Shown: in pieces, positions 1 through 8,486 of the stretch
Position numbering within the stretch: position 1 is the first letter of the stretch
Layout: every line of letters starts with the position of its first letter
DNA from: Burkholderiales bacterium
GTDB taxonomy: Bacteria > Pseudomonadota > Gammaproteobacteria > Burkholderiales > Burkholderiaceae_E
DNA: 64,000 nucleotides
Direction: 5' to 3'
Assembly: GCA_026399835.1 (NCBI GenBank)
Contig: JAPLQE010000016.1
Coordinates: 1-64,000 of the forward strand
Made by a program: the position numbers and the translations under genes
Notes under the pieces: generated by a model
What the model saw: only the letters and a program-made list of their open reading frames with translations
Told to the model about the DNA's origin: nothing
The model's database searches: none

Positions 1-112
1 CTGACGACCATAGCGAGTTGGAACCACCCCTTCCCATCCCGAACAGGACCGTGAAACGACTCTGCGCCGATGATAGTGAGCATTCGCTCGTGAAAGTAGG
101 ACATCGTCAGGC
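1..112 (+). rRNA. rrf: 5S ribosomal RNA (5' end cut by the window by about 2 nt)
   Basis: The sequence has the standard betaproteobacterial 5S blocks: CCCATCCCGAACAGGACCG in loops B/C, then CGTGAAACGACTC, GCCGATGATAGTG and GTGAAAGTAGGACATCGTCAGGC. The first bases CTGACGACC pair with the terminal CGTCAG to form helix I, so only a couple of 5' bases are missing. It is the last gene of an rRNA operon whose 16S and 23S genes lie to the left, outside the window. Confidence 0.97.
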
Positions 113-130
113 AACCCTACGCAGCATCAA

Positions 131-160
131 CGCCCCGAGTTTTTCACTCGGGGCGTTTTT
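131..160 (+). terminator. Rho-independent terminator of the rRNA operon
   Basis: A perfect 10-bp stem (CGCCCCGAGT paired with ACTCGGGGCG) closes a 5-nt loop and is followed by five T residues. It begins 19 nt after the 5S gene, as expected for the end of an rRNA transcript. Confidence 0.93.
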
Positions 161-184
161 GCTTTGGGGACGCCCGAAGTCGCT

Positions 185-520
185 TCAGAACACCACGGCA
201 CCGTGACTGTGTCGGTTTAGAGCCCGATCCGCGACGCTGCCGAACGCGGTCAGCGTGTGCGGCGCACCCGTCCCCGTCATCGTGGAGACGACGGTGCCGA
301 CCGTGCCGTCTCGCCAGATGCGGGTGCGGGCAGCATCCTCGTAGATCGTATAGGTCAGCAGGTTGCCACCTTCGCTCATCTGGCGAAGCGCGGGTGTGGC
401 TGTCGGGCCGGTGCCGGTGCCGGCGCCGATGGAGCACCGAGTACGGCACACTCGCGGAACACTGAGCGGTAATCGCGGAGGTGCTGTACACCGGATGCAC
501 GCGGCCGGGGTCTCGCGCCC
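185..520 (-). pseudogene. Decayed spore coat U (SCPU) domain pilin, frameshifted
   Basis: Read on the minus strand, one frame encodes the first half of an SCPU domain (YSTSAITAQCSASVPYSV). After a shift near 425-440 a second frame encodes the second half: RQMSEGG, then LTYTIYEDAARTRIW, then DGTVGT and STMTGTG. This matches the arrangement in the intact pilin at 816. The C-terminal strand, which should read like YSDTILVTLTF, appears only in a third frame (TDTVTV), so at least two frameshifts are present. No start codon or signal peptide survives. It lies opposite to the pilus operon and is probably a relic of a duplicated or inverted pilin gene. Confidence 0.7.
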
Positions 521-815
521 CGGTGGTTGCGGTCGGTCGAATCGGTTCATGCCATCGCGGCAAGGCCGCTTCGGGACGTTCGATGCGGCAGCGGCTCGCT
601 CGGCGAGACACCTGCCGTCCGGCGTTTCCGACCGTCCGGCGATAAGGGTTCAAGAACCGTCGCATACGCGCCGATTTCGGCCGCCTTGGCCGAACTTGAA
701 TCGAGACTCAGCCGGTACGCTGCGAAGCCGTACGCGATACACCGAACTGGCGGGCCGCGACCCGGCTTCTGTGTTCGCTGCGACTGGCTCTCGACTTCAT
801 CGGAGATTAACGAAT
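521..815. other. Intergenic stretch before the pilus operon
   Basis: No recognisable gene or RNA is visible. Open frames here have no family resemblance. The stretch must carry the promoter of the pilus operon, but no convincing -35/-10 pair stands out. A GGAGAT ribosome-binding site lies at 802-807, just before the first pilin gene. Confidence 0.5.
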
Positions 816-1319
816 ATGAAACTCATGACCTCCTCGCGTCGCATCGTTCTCGCGGCCATGCTGGCTGGCATCGGCGCCCCGGCGCTGGCTGCCACCGCGA
901 CCTCGACCTTCACGGTCAACGGCACCGTCGTGGCCACCTGCTCGGTCAGCGCCACCGCATTGAACTTCGGCGCGTCGATCCCGACGCCGGTGAACAGCAA
1001 CATCGATGCGACCAGCACGATCACCGCGACCTGCTCGAATGCCGTGCCGTTCTCGGTCGCGCTCAACGCCGGCAACGGCGCGGGCGCGACGGTGGTGGCG
1101 CGCAAGATGTCGAGCGGGCCGAACACGGTCAACTATGCGATGTACACGGACGCCGGTCGCACGACGGTCTGGGGCGACGGCACGCCGGGCTCGTCGATCA
1201 ACACGCTGACGGGCACGGGCGCCGCGCAGGCGATCCCGGTCTACGGCCGCATCCCGACGGGCCAGACCCCGGCCATCGGGACCTACAGCGACACCATCCT
1301 GGTGACGCTGACGTTCTGA
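816..1319 (+). CDS. Spore coat U domain pilin (Csu-type major pilin)
   Basis: A 167-residue secreted protein and probable structural subunit of a Csu-type (archaic) chaperone-usher pilus. A Sec signal peptide of about 26 residues ends at ALA-ATA. The mature part is one SCPU domain with two Cys (VATCSV and TATCSN) likely to form a disulfide. It also has the family signatures RKMSSGPNTVNYAMYTDA, WGDGTPG, and a final YSDTILVTLTF strand. The start was chosen because ATG 816 directly precedes the signal peptide and has GGAGAT 8 nt upstream; the open frame extends further upstream but without coding character. It is the first gene of the operon with the chaperone (1416) and usher (2319). Confidence 0.88.
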   Translation: MKLMTSSRRIVLAAMLAGIGAPALAATATSTFTVNGTVVATCSVSATALNFGASIPTPVNSNIDATSTITATCSNAVPFSVALNAGNGAGATVVARKMSSGPNTVNYAMYTDAGRTTVWGDGTPGSSINTLTGTGAAQAIPVYGRIPTGQTPAIGTYSDTILVTLTF

Positions 1320-1415
1320 TTCACCGATAGCGAGGGCACCGTCGGCGCTTCGAGCCGGCGGTACGGCGCCATACGCAGCGCCCACGTCTCCCCTCGACCA
1401 GCCAGGAGCCTCCCC

Positions 1416-2144
1416 ATGCATCCGATCCGACAGCTTCTCGGAACGGCCTTCGGCCTGATGATCGGGCTCGCCGCAGCGATGCCCGCGATGGCCGGATCGT
1501 TCAGTGCGAACCCGGTCCGCCTCTCGCTGCCTGCGGGCGCGAACTCGACCTCGCTCGTCCTCGAGAACCGGGGCGACAAGCCCGTGGTCGTGCAGGCGAG
1601 CACCGCTTCATGGAAGCAGCAGGACGGTCGCGACCTGCTTGCCGAGACCGAGGACCTGATCGTCTCGCCTCCGATCTTCACGATCCCGGTCGGCGGCAGC
1701 CAGACCGTGCGTGTCGGCTTGATGCGCGCAGCGGATCCGACGCGCGAGGTCACCTACAGGCTCTTCCTGCAGGAAGTGCCGCCGCCGCCGACGGACGGCG
1801 AGCCGGGCGTCGCAGTGGCCCTGCAGCTCGCGCTCCCGCTCTTCGTGCAGCCGGTCGCCAAGGCGTCGCCAAGGCTCGCCTGGCAGGCACGCAACGGTGC
1901 GGACGGCGCGATCGAACTGTCCCTCGCGAACGAGGGCACGGCCCACGTGCAGGTCGTCGATGCGCGCCTCGCGGGGCCGGACGGCACCCTGATCGCCGAA
2001 CTCAGCCCGCGCGCCTACGTGCTGCAGGGCCAGTCACGCTCGTGGCGCGTCACGCCGCTGCGGCCCTGGACGGGGGAGGCGCTTCGTCTCACCGCGCGCA
2101 CCAGTGGCGGAGACATCAGCGCACAGGTCGCGCCCGTCCGCTGA
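1416..2144 (+). CDS. Periplasmic fimbrial chaperone (CsuC/PapD-like)
   Basis: A 242-residue secreted protein. The signal peptide ends near AMA-GSF (residue 26), followed by a PapD N-terminal immunoglobulin-like domain (SANPVRLSLPAG, LVLENRGDKPVVVQ, VSPPIFTIPVGGSQTVRVGL, YRLFLQEVP) and a shorter C-terminal domain. Chaperones of this family bind pilin subunits in the periplasm, complete their fold and hand them to the usher. AGGAGC lies about 10 nt before ATG 1416. It sits between the pilin and usher genes, the usual place in Csu-type operons. Confidence 0.9.
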   Translation: MHPIRQLLGTAFGLMIGLAAAMPAMAGSFSANPVRLSLPAGANSTSLVLENRGDKPVVVQASTASWKQQDGRDLLAETEDLIVSPPIFTIPVGGSQTVRVGLMRAADPTREVTYRLFLQEVPPPPTDGEPGVAVALQLALPLFVQPVAKASPRLAWQARNGADGAIELSLANEGTAHVQVVDARLAGPDGTLIAELSPRAYVLQGQSRSWRVTPLRPWTGEALRLTARTSGGDISAQVAPVR

Positions 2145-2318
2145 CGCGGGCGCAAGTGCGCCGTCCTGTCTCGGTCGTGCTCGACCGGGGCGCGCCACAC
2201 GTCGCTGCTTCGCCGTCGCATCGGATGCGACCGGGTCGCGGAGTCCCTGCACGGTGATGGGTGCCCGGCCGGTGCCTGCGGCGAGGTCGGCCTGCCCCGC
2301 ATCGGTACACTCGCGGCC

Positions 2319-5000
2319 ATGTCGCTGCGTTCCCCCACGATGCCGTCGCGCCCCCACACGCTGACGGTCGTGAGGGCTGTGCTCTTCGCCGGATGGCTCG
2401 CGGGTCCGGGTCTCGCGCTGGCGTCCGCGCCGACGCGGTCCACCGCCACCGCGTCCACCGCCACCGCGTCCACGGCCACCGGGTCCACTGCCACCGCGTC
2501 CACTGCCACCGCGTCCACCGACGCGGCGTCGACCGCCACAGCTTCGACCGACTCAGCGTCCACGGACTCAGCGTCCACCGACGCGGCGTCCACCGACTCA
2601 GCGTCCACCGGATCGGCATCCGCGGCGCCCGAGTCCATCGCGCCCGAGTCCGCCGCATCCCACTCCAGCGCGGCGCCTGCGCCGTCAGCGCCCGCCCCGC
2701 CTCCGGAGCCCGCCACGGCGCCCGCCCCGGGCCCCGCGGTCGCGACACCGGCGCGCGCGGCGGCCGTGCTCTTCGAGGTCGAGATCAATCGCGAGCCGGT
2801 CGGCAGCACGCGCCTCGCGAAGCTGCCGGACGGGCGGCTCGCGGCCCGGCGCGCGGACCTGCTCGCCTGGCGTCTGAGGATCCCCGAAGGCGTCTCGCCG
2901 GTCCTGTTCGCCGGCGAGCCGCACGTCCCGCTCGAAGCGTTCTCGGGCGTTAAGATCGTGATCGACGAGGCGCTGCAGCGCCTGTCGATCGATGTTCCCG
3001 CGGCGTACTTCGAGCCCACGCAGCTGGTGGCGACCCCGCCCCGCCCCCCGGCGCCGAGCCGGCCGACGCCGGGTGGCTTCGCGAACTACGACCTGTTCTT
3101 CAGCCGCGCGTCGGGCGATCCGCTCGGTGCATCGACCAACAGCTTCACCGGGCAGTTCGAGGTCGGCGCGTTCAGCCGATTCGGCGTCGTCTCGAGCGGG
3201 CTGCTCGTCAGGGGCGTCGGCATCGATCCGAGCAGGGTGCGTCTCGACACGAGCTGGACGCTCGACCTGCCCGACCGCACCCGCACGCTGACGCTCGGCG
3301 ACGCGATCGGTACCTCCGGCCTCTGGGGGCGTCCGCTTCGCTTCGGCGGGCTGCGCTACAGCACGAATTTCGCGACCAACCCGACCTTCGTGACCTTTCC
3401 TCTGCCCGGGCTGCGCGGCGAGGCGGTGCTGCCGAGCGTGACTGACCTGTACGTCGACGGCGTGCTGCGCCAGAGCAGTCCGCTGCCGGCCGGGCCCTTC
3501 TCGATCTCCAACGTGCCGGTGATCACCGGACGCGGCGAGGTCCGGCTGGTGACACGCGACCTGCTGGGGCGCGAGCAGGTGATCACCTTGCCCTACTACG
3601 CGAGCAGCCAGCTGCTGCGCGCGGGTCTGGTCGACGACGCCTTCGAGGTCGGCTGGATCAGGAACAACTTCGGCCTGAGCTCGAACGACTACGGCCGGTT
3701 CGTGTCGACCTACCAGCAGCGGCGAGGCATCAGCGACCGTCTGACCGGCGAGGTCCGGCTCGAGGCCCTCGCGGACCGGCAGACCGGCGGCGGCGGGATG
3801 ATCGTGTCGCTGCCCGAACTTGGCGTGCTGACCGCGGCGGGCGCGGTGAGCCGCGGCCCGGCGGGCACGGGCCAGCTCGCCTACGCGGGCTTCGAGCGCC
3901 AGACCCGCACGGGAGTGAGCGTCGGCGTGCGGTTGCAATGGGCGACGCCCGAATTCACGCAGCTCGGACTGCAGCCGGACCAGCCGGCGCCCAAGCTGCA
4001 GTTGTCGGGCAATCTCGGGACCTCGCTCGGTCCTGCGGGCTCGATCGGGCTGGGCTATGTGCGTCAGGACAACCGCGATCGCCCCGACGCCCGGATCGGG
4101 TCGCTGAGCTACAGCCTCGCGCTCGGCCCGCGGTCTGCACTGGTGCTCTCCGCGTTCAAGGCGTTCGACGCGACCGGCAGCTCCGCGGTGTCGCTGACGC
4201 TGATCTCGGCACTGGATTCGGCGACATCGGCCTCGGCGACCCTGACGACGCCCACCGATCCGGCCGCCCAGGTGCAGCTGCAGCGCAATCTGCCCGAGGG
4301 CCGGGGCATGGGTTATCGGCTGCTCGCGGCGGGCACCGGGCCGCAGAGCCGGCTCGAGGCGGGCGTGGCGCTCCAGAACGACCTCGCGACGGTCTCGCTG
4401 GAGGCCGCGCGCGGCAATGGCCTGGAGGCGTACCGGGCGAACCTGAGCGGCTCGGTCGCGCTGCTCGACGGCCAGGTCTTCGCCTCGCGTCGGCTGGGGG
4501 ACAGCTTCGGTCTGGTCCACGTGCCCGGCTTCAATGACGTCGAGGTGCTGGTCAACAACCAGCCTGCGGCGCGCACCAATTCGGCCGGATACGCGGTGCT
4601 GCCGCGCCTGCTGCCCTTCCAGTCGAACCCGGTGCGGCTCGAGATCGGGCAGCTGCCGATGGACACCACGATCGGTGCGTCGGAGATCGATGCGGTACCC
4701 TACTCGCGGAGCGGCGTCGTGCTGCGGTTCCCGATCGAACGCAGCCGGGGCGCACTGATCAGGCTGGTGCTCGAAGACGGCTCGCCGATGCCGGTGGGTG
4801 CGCAGGTGAAGGTCACCGGCCGGGACACATCGTTTCCGGTCGCGGCACGCGGCGAGGTCTTCGTCGACGGCCTGTCCGCCCGCAACGGGATGTCGGCCGA
4901 GTGGCGGGGGCAGCGGTGCATGTTCCAAGTGAATCTCGAGGACGGTGGGCCGGTGCAGCCCAGAGTCGGCCCGATCACCTGCAGCGGAGTGGACAGATGA
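2319..5000 (+). CDS. Outer membrane usher of a Csu-type pilus, with an N-terminal repeat tract
   Basis: An 893-residue FimD/PapC-family usher, the outer membrane pore through which the pilus is assembled. After a signal peptide (about residues 1-36, ending LALASA) comes an unusual Ser/Thr/Ala/Pro-rich region of about 105 residues. Residues 41-100 of this are a five-residue repeat of the type STxxA. The usher N-terminal domain follows (VLFEVEINREPVGSTRL onward, about 148-235), then the 24-strand barrel with plug, and a C-terminal domain with two Cys (GQRCMF, PITCSG). ATG 2340 is an alternative start 7 codons in. The stop overlaps the next gene (ATGA), indicating translational coupling. Homologous ushers normally start their N-terminal domain right after the signal peptide, so the linker is the odd feature. 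Confidence 0.9.
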   Translation: MSLRSPTMPSRPHTLTVVRAVLFAGWLAGPGLALASAPTRSTATASTATASTATGSTATASTATASTDAASTATASTDSASTDSASTDAASTDSASTGSASAAPESIAPESAASHSSAAPAPSAPAPPPEPATAPAPGPAVATPARAAAVLFEVEINREPVGSTRLAKLPDGRLAARRADLLAWRLRIPEGVSPVLFAGEPHVPLEAFSGVKIVIDEALQRLSIDVPAAYFEPTQLVATPPRPPAPSRPTPGGFANYDLFFSRASGDPLGASTNSFTGQFEVGAFSRFGVVSSGLLVRGVGIDPSRVRLDTSWTLDLPDRTRTLTLGDAIGTSGLWGRPLRFGGLRYSTNFATNPTFVTFPLPGLRGEAVLPSVTDLYVDGVLRQSSPLPAGPFSISNVPVITGRGEVRLVTRDLLGREQVITLPYYASSQLLRAGLVDDAFEVGWIRNNFGLSSNDYGRFVSTYQQRRGISDRLTGEVRLEALADRQTGGGGMIVSLPELGVLTAAGAVSRGPAGTGQLAYAGFERQTRTGVSVGVRLQWATPEFTQLGLQPDQPAPKLQLSGNLGTSLGPAGSIGLGYVRQDNRDRPDARIGSLSYSLALGPRSALVLSAFKAFDATGSSAVSLTLISALDSATSASATLTTPTDPAAQVQLQRNLPEGRGMGYRLLAAGTGPQSRLEAGVALQNDLATVSLEAARGNGLEAYRANLSGSVALLDGQVFASRRLGDSFGLVHVPGFNDVEVLVNNQPAARTNSAGYAVLPRLLPFQSNPVRLEIGQLPMDTTIGASEIDAVPYSRSGVVLRFPIERSRGALIRLVLEDGSPMPVGAQVKVTGRDTSFPVAARGEVFVDGLSARNGMSAEWRGQRCMFQVNLEDGGPVQPRVGPITCSGVDR
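2439..2618 (+). repeat. 15-bp in-frame minisatellite, 12 units, inside the usher gene
   Basis: Twelve tandem 15-bp units, consensus TCCACCGCCACCGCG with variants such as TCCACCGACTCAGCG and TCCACGGCCACCGGG. Each unit encodes five residues (STATA, STDAA, STDSA). The unit length is a multiple of three, so copy-number change would alter linker length without breaking the reading frame. Confidence 0.9.
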
Positions 5001-5473
5001 CCCTGCATCGGACGGTCCGCGCACTGGCCGCACTGCTGATCGCAGCGAGCGCTTCGGGAGCCGGGGCGACGACCTGTTCGGCGGAGTCCGCCGGGCTGTC
5101 GTTCGGCCGATACAACCCGTTCCACGGCGTGCCGAACGATTCGGTCGGCACCATCACGCTGTCCTGCAGCGGCGCCTCCGGAACCGACGTGGCCTACGTC
5201 CTGCGTATCGGCCCGGGGGCGAGCGGCACGCCGACCGCGCGGGTCATGCGCGCCGCGTCGGGCTGGTCGCTGGGCTACAACCTCTACACCGATCCTGCGC
5301 GCAGCCTCGTATGGGGGGATGGCACCGGCGGCACGCGGGTCGTGGCCGACGCGTTCACGCTGCGCGGGATGAGGCAGACGCGGCGCTACCAGGTGTTCGG
5401 CCGAACCTTCGAGCGCCAGAACGTCGCGCCCGGCGTCTACTCCGACAGTCTGGTCCTGTCAGTCGAGTTCTGA
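4997..5473 (+). CDS. Spore coat U domain protein (minor or tip pilin candidate)
   Basis: A 158-residue secreted SCPU protein. The signal peptide ends near AGA-TTC, followed by the domain: SFGRYNPFHG, GTITLSCSGASG, VAYVLRIGPG, RVMRAASGWSLGYNLYTD, WGDGTGG, VFGRTFERQNVAPGVYSDSLVLSVEF. ATG 4997 overlaps the usher stop by 4 bp and has GGAG upstream, so the start is well supported. In Csu-type operons the subunit encoded after the usher is often the tip adhesin. That role is possible here, but the protein is single-domain and short, so it is not certain. Confidence 0.85.
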   Translation: MTLHRTVRALAALLIAASASGAGATTCSAESAGLSFGRYNPFHGVPNDSVGTITLSCSGASGTDVAYVLRIGPGASGTPTARVMRAASGWSLGYNLYTDPARSLVWGDGTGGTRVVADAFTLRGMRQTRRYQVFGRTFERQNVAPGVYSDSLVLSVEF

Positions 5474-5539
5474 GCGGCCGGTTCAGGTTTCGCGGCGTGC
5501 TGCCGATAACCCGGAGACCCTTGTCAACGGGCGGAAGCG

Positions 5540-5851
5540 GTGCTTCGTCGAACGCGCGGATACGTCGTGGTGCTGTGCATGGTCGTGGGCGAGTCGAGCC
5601 TGGCCGACCGGACCGGCACCGAGTTCGTCGTCACGGCGGGTGTCGTGGCGGCCTGTCGCAGCGTGCGGATCGTCAGTGCCACCGCCATGCCGGCCACGAT
5701 CGATCCGCGCACGGCCGTCGCCGTCGACTGCGGGGCGGTGCCCTACCGGGTCTCGATCGGGGACCGCCGGCCGCAGCGCATCGCGGACGCGGGCAGGAAG
5801 ACCTCCGTCGTGCAGGGCGAGGGACGGATCACGGTCAGTGTCGAGTTCTGA
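5540..5851 (+). CDS. Short SCPU-like secreted protein, last gene of the pilus operon
   Basis: A 103-residue protein beginning at GTG 5540 (GGAAG about 5 nt upstream) with a signal peptide ending near SSLA-DRT. The first half follows the SCPU pattern (TEFVVTAGVVAACRSV, then TAVAVDCGAVPYRVSI) with two Cys, and the last strand (GRITVSVEF) matches the end of the upstream pilin. The central block with R-M, LxYxLYxD and WGDGT is missing. This is either a genuine minimal subunit or a pilin shortened by an internal in-frame deletion. The function is unknown and expression is not assured. Confidence 0.55.
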   Translation: MLRRTRGYVVVLCMVVGESSLADRTGTEFVVTAGVVAACRSVRIVSATAMPATIDPRTAVAVDCGAVPYRVSIGDRRPQRIADAGRKTSVVQGEGRITVSVEF

Positions 5852-5881
5852 GGCCGCGTCATCCGCACGCGTCGGCCACGC

Positions 5882-6415
5882 TCAGCGCGCGAGATCGAAG
5901 GTCCAGCTGGCGCCGAACAGGAAGCCGTTCGCGCCGAGCACCGAGGCGAACGCCGAGAACGGGCCGTAGCGCCATCCGACCGTCGGGATGATGACCGGCG
6001 CGATGCCGAACCGGTTGAACGGGATCTTGTCCTCGTAGGGTTCCTTGTAGCCGTGCAGCAGGCCGAAGGTCGCGTTGACGAACAGCTCACCGCCGGCGAA
6101 CTTCGCGAGGTCCCACTCCTGGCCGACGTACAGGTACTGCGAGAACTGGCCGAACGAGTTGTCGAGCAAGGCGAGCCCGGCCAGGGAGCGTTCCGCCCCC
6201 CAGAAGGTCCAGCGCTTCGTCAGCAGCTCGCCCGACACCATGTGGTTGTAGCGCACGTGCTCGGCGCTGCCGCTGAAGTGCCAGGCGCTCGGCCCGTAGC
6301 TGGCGCGGAACTGGTCTCCCGGCGCGATCCATTGCGCGCAGGCCGGTGCAGCGCTGGCAAGGAGTGCCGCGCCGAGTGCGATCGCGGTCAGGCGCGAGGC
6401 ACGGGGGGCGGGCAC
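5882..6415 (-). CDS. Small exported beta-barrel-like protein, function unresolved
   Basis: A 177-residue protein. GTG 6415 is the start that leaves a normal signal peptide (MPAPRASRLTAIALGAALLA, cleaved near ACA-QWI); the frame runs further upstream but without coding character. The mature part is rich in aromatic residues in alternating patterns (WHFSGSAEHVRYNHMVSGEL, GQEWDLAKFAGGELFVNATF, FSAFASVLGANGFLFGASWTF) and ends near a Phe, as small outer membrane barrels do. The size and C-terminal pattern recall PagP-like eight-strand barrels, but I do not see enough to assign that. It is convergent with the pilus operon, 30 bp away. Confidence 0.65.
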   Translation of the reverse strand: MPAPRASRLTAIALGAALLASAAPACAQWIAPGDQFRASYGPSAWHFSGSAEHVRYNHMVSGELLTKRWTFWGAERSLAGLALLDNSFGQFSQYLYVGQEWDLAKFAGGELFVNATFGLLHGYKEPYEDKIPFNRFGIAPVIIPTVGWRYGPFSAFASVLGANGFLFGASWTFDLAR

Positions 6416-6825
6416 GTTCGCCCGGGGCGGCACGGCGGGCCATGAGGCCTGCGAGGTCGTCGGTATCGGCACGGTGGGCGCTGTCGGGTTCGTTACGGCG
6501 GGGCGGCATGTCGCGGCCGGTAGCGGCCGGTAGCGGCCGGTCGCGCGAATGGTATCGCGAAGCACGATCGTGATCGGGCGTCCCTCGGTTTCCCGAAGGG
6601 GCGGATGCAACGGGCTGTCAATGCTGCCCGCGCGGCTCGGCGTGCCCCCCGTCCGAACCGCGGTCCGGCGCAGAATCGACCGCTTCGACCCCTTGCTGCA
6701 CGGCTTGGCCTTATGATGCGGGATCAGTCCAGCAGTGCCTCCCCGCGACAGGATCTCGACCTCGTGCTCCGGCAGAACCCGATGACGCGCCCGCACAGTC
6801 CCGGCCGCAGCGCACGTCCGACCTG
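6416..6825. other. Divergent intergenic region, 410 bp
   Basis: This separates the exported protein on the minus strand from the TolC-family gene on the plus strand and should contain both promoters. No coding signal is convincing. It contains a short GC-rich tandem repeat at 6511-6540 and several small palindromes (ACGATCGT near 6564). No clear sigma-70 promoter could be chosen. Confidence 0.5.
6511..6540. repeat. 10-bp tandem repeat, three units
   Basis: Three consecutive 10-bp units: TCGCGGCCGG, TAGCGGCCGG and TAGCGGCCGG. They lie in the divergent intergenic region, so they may vary in copy number or hold a binding site; nothing more can be said. Confidence 0.8.
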
Positions 6826-8406
6826 ATGACCCCGGACCGCGCCACGTACCTCGCGTCCGGCGGCTCGCTGCCGAAGCGGGCGCTGCTGCTGTCGGCGCTG
6901 CTGCTCGCCGGCTGCACCATCGTCCCGAAGCCCGCGACCGAGGCTGAACTCGCCGCCCGGACCGGGCAGGACCTGTCGGCGATGTTCGCTCGACAGGAGC
7001 CGGTCCGCGGACCGATCACCTACGGCGAGGCGGCGGCGCGCGCGATCAAGTACAACTTCGACGTGCGCCTGAAGGCGATGGAAGGCGCGCTGGCGAGCGG
7101 GCAGCTCGACGTGGCGCGCTGGGACATGTTCCCGAGAGTGCTCGCCAACGCCGGCTACACCACCCGGAGCGCCGGCGACGGCTCGCGCACCCAGACGGTC
7201 GAGACCGGGCTGGAGAGCGCGTTCCACCAGACCTCGTCCGAGCGCACGCGCACGATCGCGAGCGCCGAGTTCTCCTGGAACGTGCTGGACTTCGGCGTGT
7301 CCTACTACCGCGCCCGGCAGCAGGCCGACCAGGTGCTGGTGCTCGAGGAGCGCCGGCGCCGCGTCGTGCAGAACCTGCTCGTCGACACCCGCAACGCCTA
7401 CTGGCGCGCGCTCGGCGCGCAACGGCTCACCGGCCGCATCGACCGGCTGATCGAGCGCAGCAATGCGGCGCTCGAGCGGGCGCGCGAGGTCGAGCGGCAG
7501 GGCCTGATGCCGACGACGCAGGTGCTGGAGACGCAGCGGCGGCTGCTCGACGCGATCCTGCTGCTGCAGTACCGCCGTCAGGAGCTCGAACTCGCCAAGC
7601 AGGAGCTCGCCGGACTGATGGCCCTGCCCACGGGCACGCCGTTCACGCTCGCCGATGGTCCGGATGCGCCGCTGCCGCCGACCCCCGGCGAGATCGGCCG
7701 TCTCGAGGAGGCGGCGCTGGCGCGGCGCCCCGAGCTGCGCGAGGAGTTCTACCGGACCCGGATCACCGCCAGCGAAGTCCGCCGCGCGATCGCCTCGACG
7801 CTGCCCAACCTCGGCGTGGACGTCGCCGGCCGCTACGACGCGAACCGGTTCCTGTTCGACAACACCTGGGTCGATGGCGGCCTGCGCTTGTCGATGAACC
7901 TGTTCCGGCTCGCCTCGATCCCCTCGGTGATGCGCGCGGGCGAGGCCCAGCAGCAGGTCGACGACGCCCGCCGGATGGCCCAGGCGATGGCGGTGCTCAC
8001 GCAGATGCGCATCGCGACGCTGCGCTACGGCCTGACCGTCTCGGAGTACGAGCAGGTCGCCGTCAGCGCTGCGGTCGACCAGCGCCTGCTCGGCTTCTCG
8101 CGCGCGGCCGCGGCGGCCCGCATCGAGGGCGATCTGGACGTGGTCCGCAACGAGGCCCGCGCGCTGCTCTCCGAGTACCAGCGGCACATCGCCTACGCGA
8201 ACGCGCAGGCGGCCTGGGGACGCATCTTCAACTCGCTCGGCTACGACGTCGACCCGCCGGCCCCCGATGCCGGCGTGGCAGAGGTGGCCGCTTCGATCGA
8301 GCGCTCGCTCGCCCAGTGGCAGCGGCTGGCCTTCGAGCCGACCGCGCCGCGCGGCGCCGCGCCGGCGGGCCCGGCCGGGCCGAGCGCAGGCGTCTCGCCG
8401 CGCTGA
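6826..8406 (+). CDS. TolC-family outer membrane efflux lipoprotein
   Basis: A 526-residue outer membrane factor. The N-terminus has a lipoprotein signal with lipobox LLAGC (Cys about residue 29), so the protein is probably lipid-anchored. Two outer-membrane-efflux repeats follow, with long coiled-coil stretches (ARAIKYNFDVRLKAMEGALA, VQNLLVDTRNAYWRALGAQR, RQELELAKQELAGLMALPTG, RNEARALLSEYQRHIAYANA). TolC proteins form the tunnel of tripartite export systems. No membrane-fusion protein or inner membrane pump is adjacent, so the partner must be encoded elsewhere. The Ala/Pro-rich C-terminal tail (APRGAAPAGPAGPSAG) is likely disordered. Confidence 0.85.
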   Translation: MTPDRATYLASGGSLPKRALLLSALLLAGCTIVPKPATEAELAARTGQDLSAMFARQEPVRGPITYGEAAARAIKYNFDVRLKAMEGALASGQLDVARWDMFPRVLANAGYTTRSAGDGSRTQTVETGLESAFHQTSSERTRTIASAEFSWNVLDFGVSYYRARQQADQVLVLEERRRRVVQNLLVDTRNAYWRALGAQRLTGRIDRLIERSNAALERAREVERQGLMPTTQVLETQRRLLDAILLLQYRRQELELAKQELAGLMALPTGTPFTLADGPDAPLPPTPGEIGRLEEAALARRPELREEFYRTRITASEVRRAIASTLPNLGVDVAGRYDANRFLFDNTWVDGGLRLSMNLFRLASIPSVMRAGEAQQQVDDARRMAQAMAVLTQMRIATLRYGLTVSEYEQVAVSAAVDQRLLGFSRAAAAARIEGDLDVVRNEARALLSEYQRHIAYANAQAAWGRIFNSLGYDVDPPAPDAGVAEVAASIERSLAQWQRLAFEPTAPRGAAPAGPAGPSAGVSPR

Positions 8407-8486
8407 TCCGGACGGCGGACGATCGCGCCCGGCCGGCGCCGAGGCCTGTGCTACCTTCGTGCGCGTTCCCCGATGCCCACGATGCG

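Noticed and set aside
2439-2618. Tandem repeats considered as a CRISPR array
   Set aside because: The units are contiguous 15-bp repeats without spacers, in frame inside the usher gene, and there are no cas genes.
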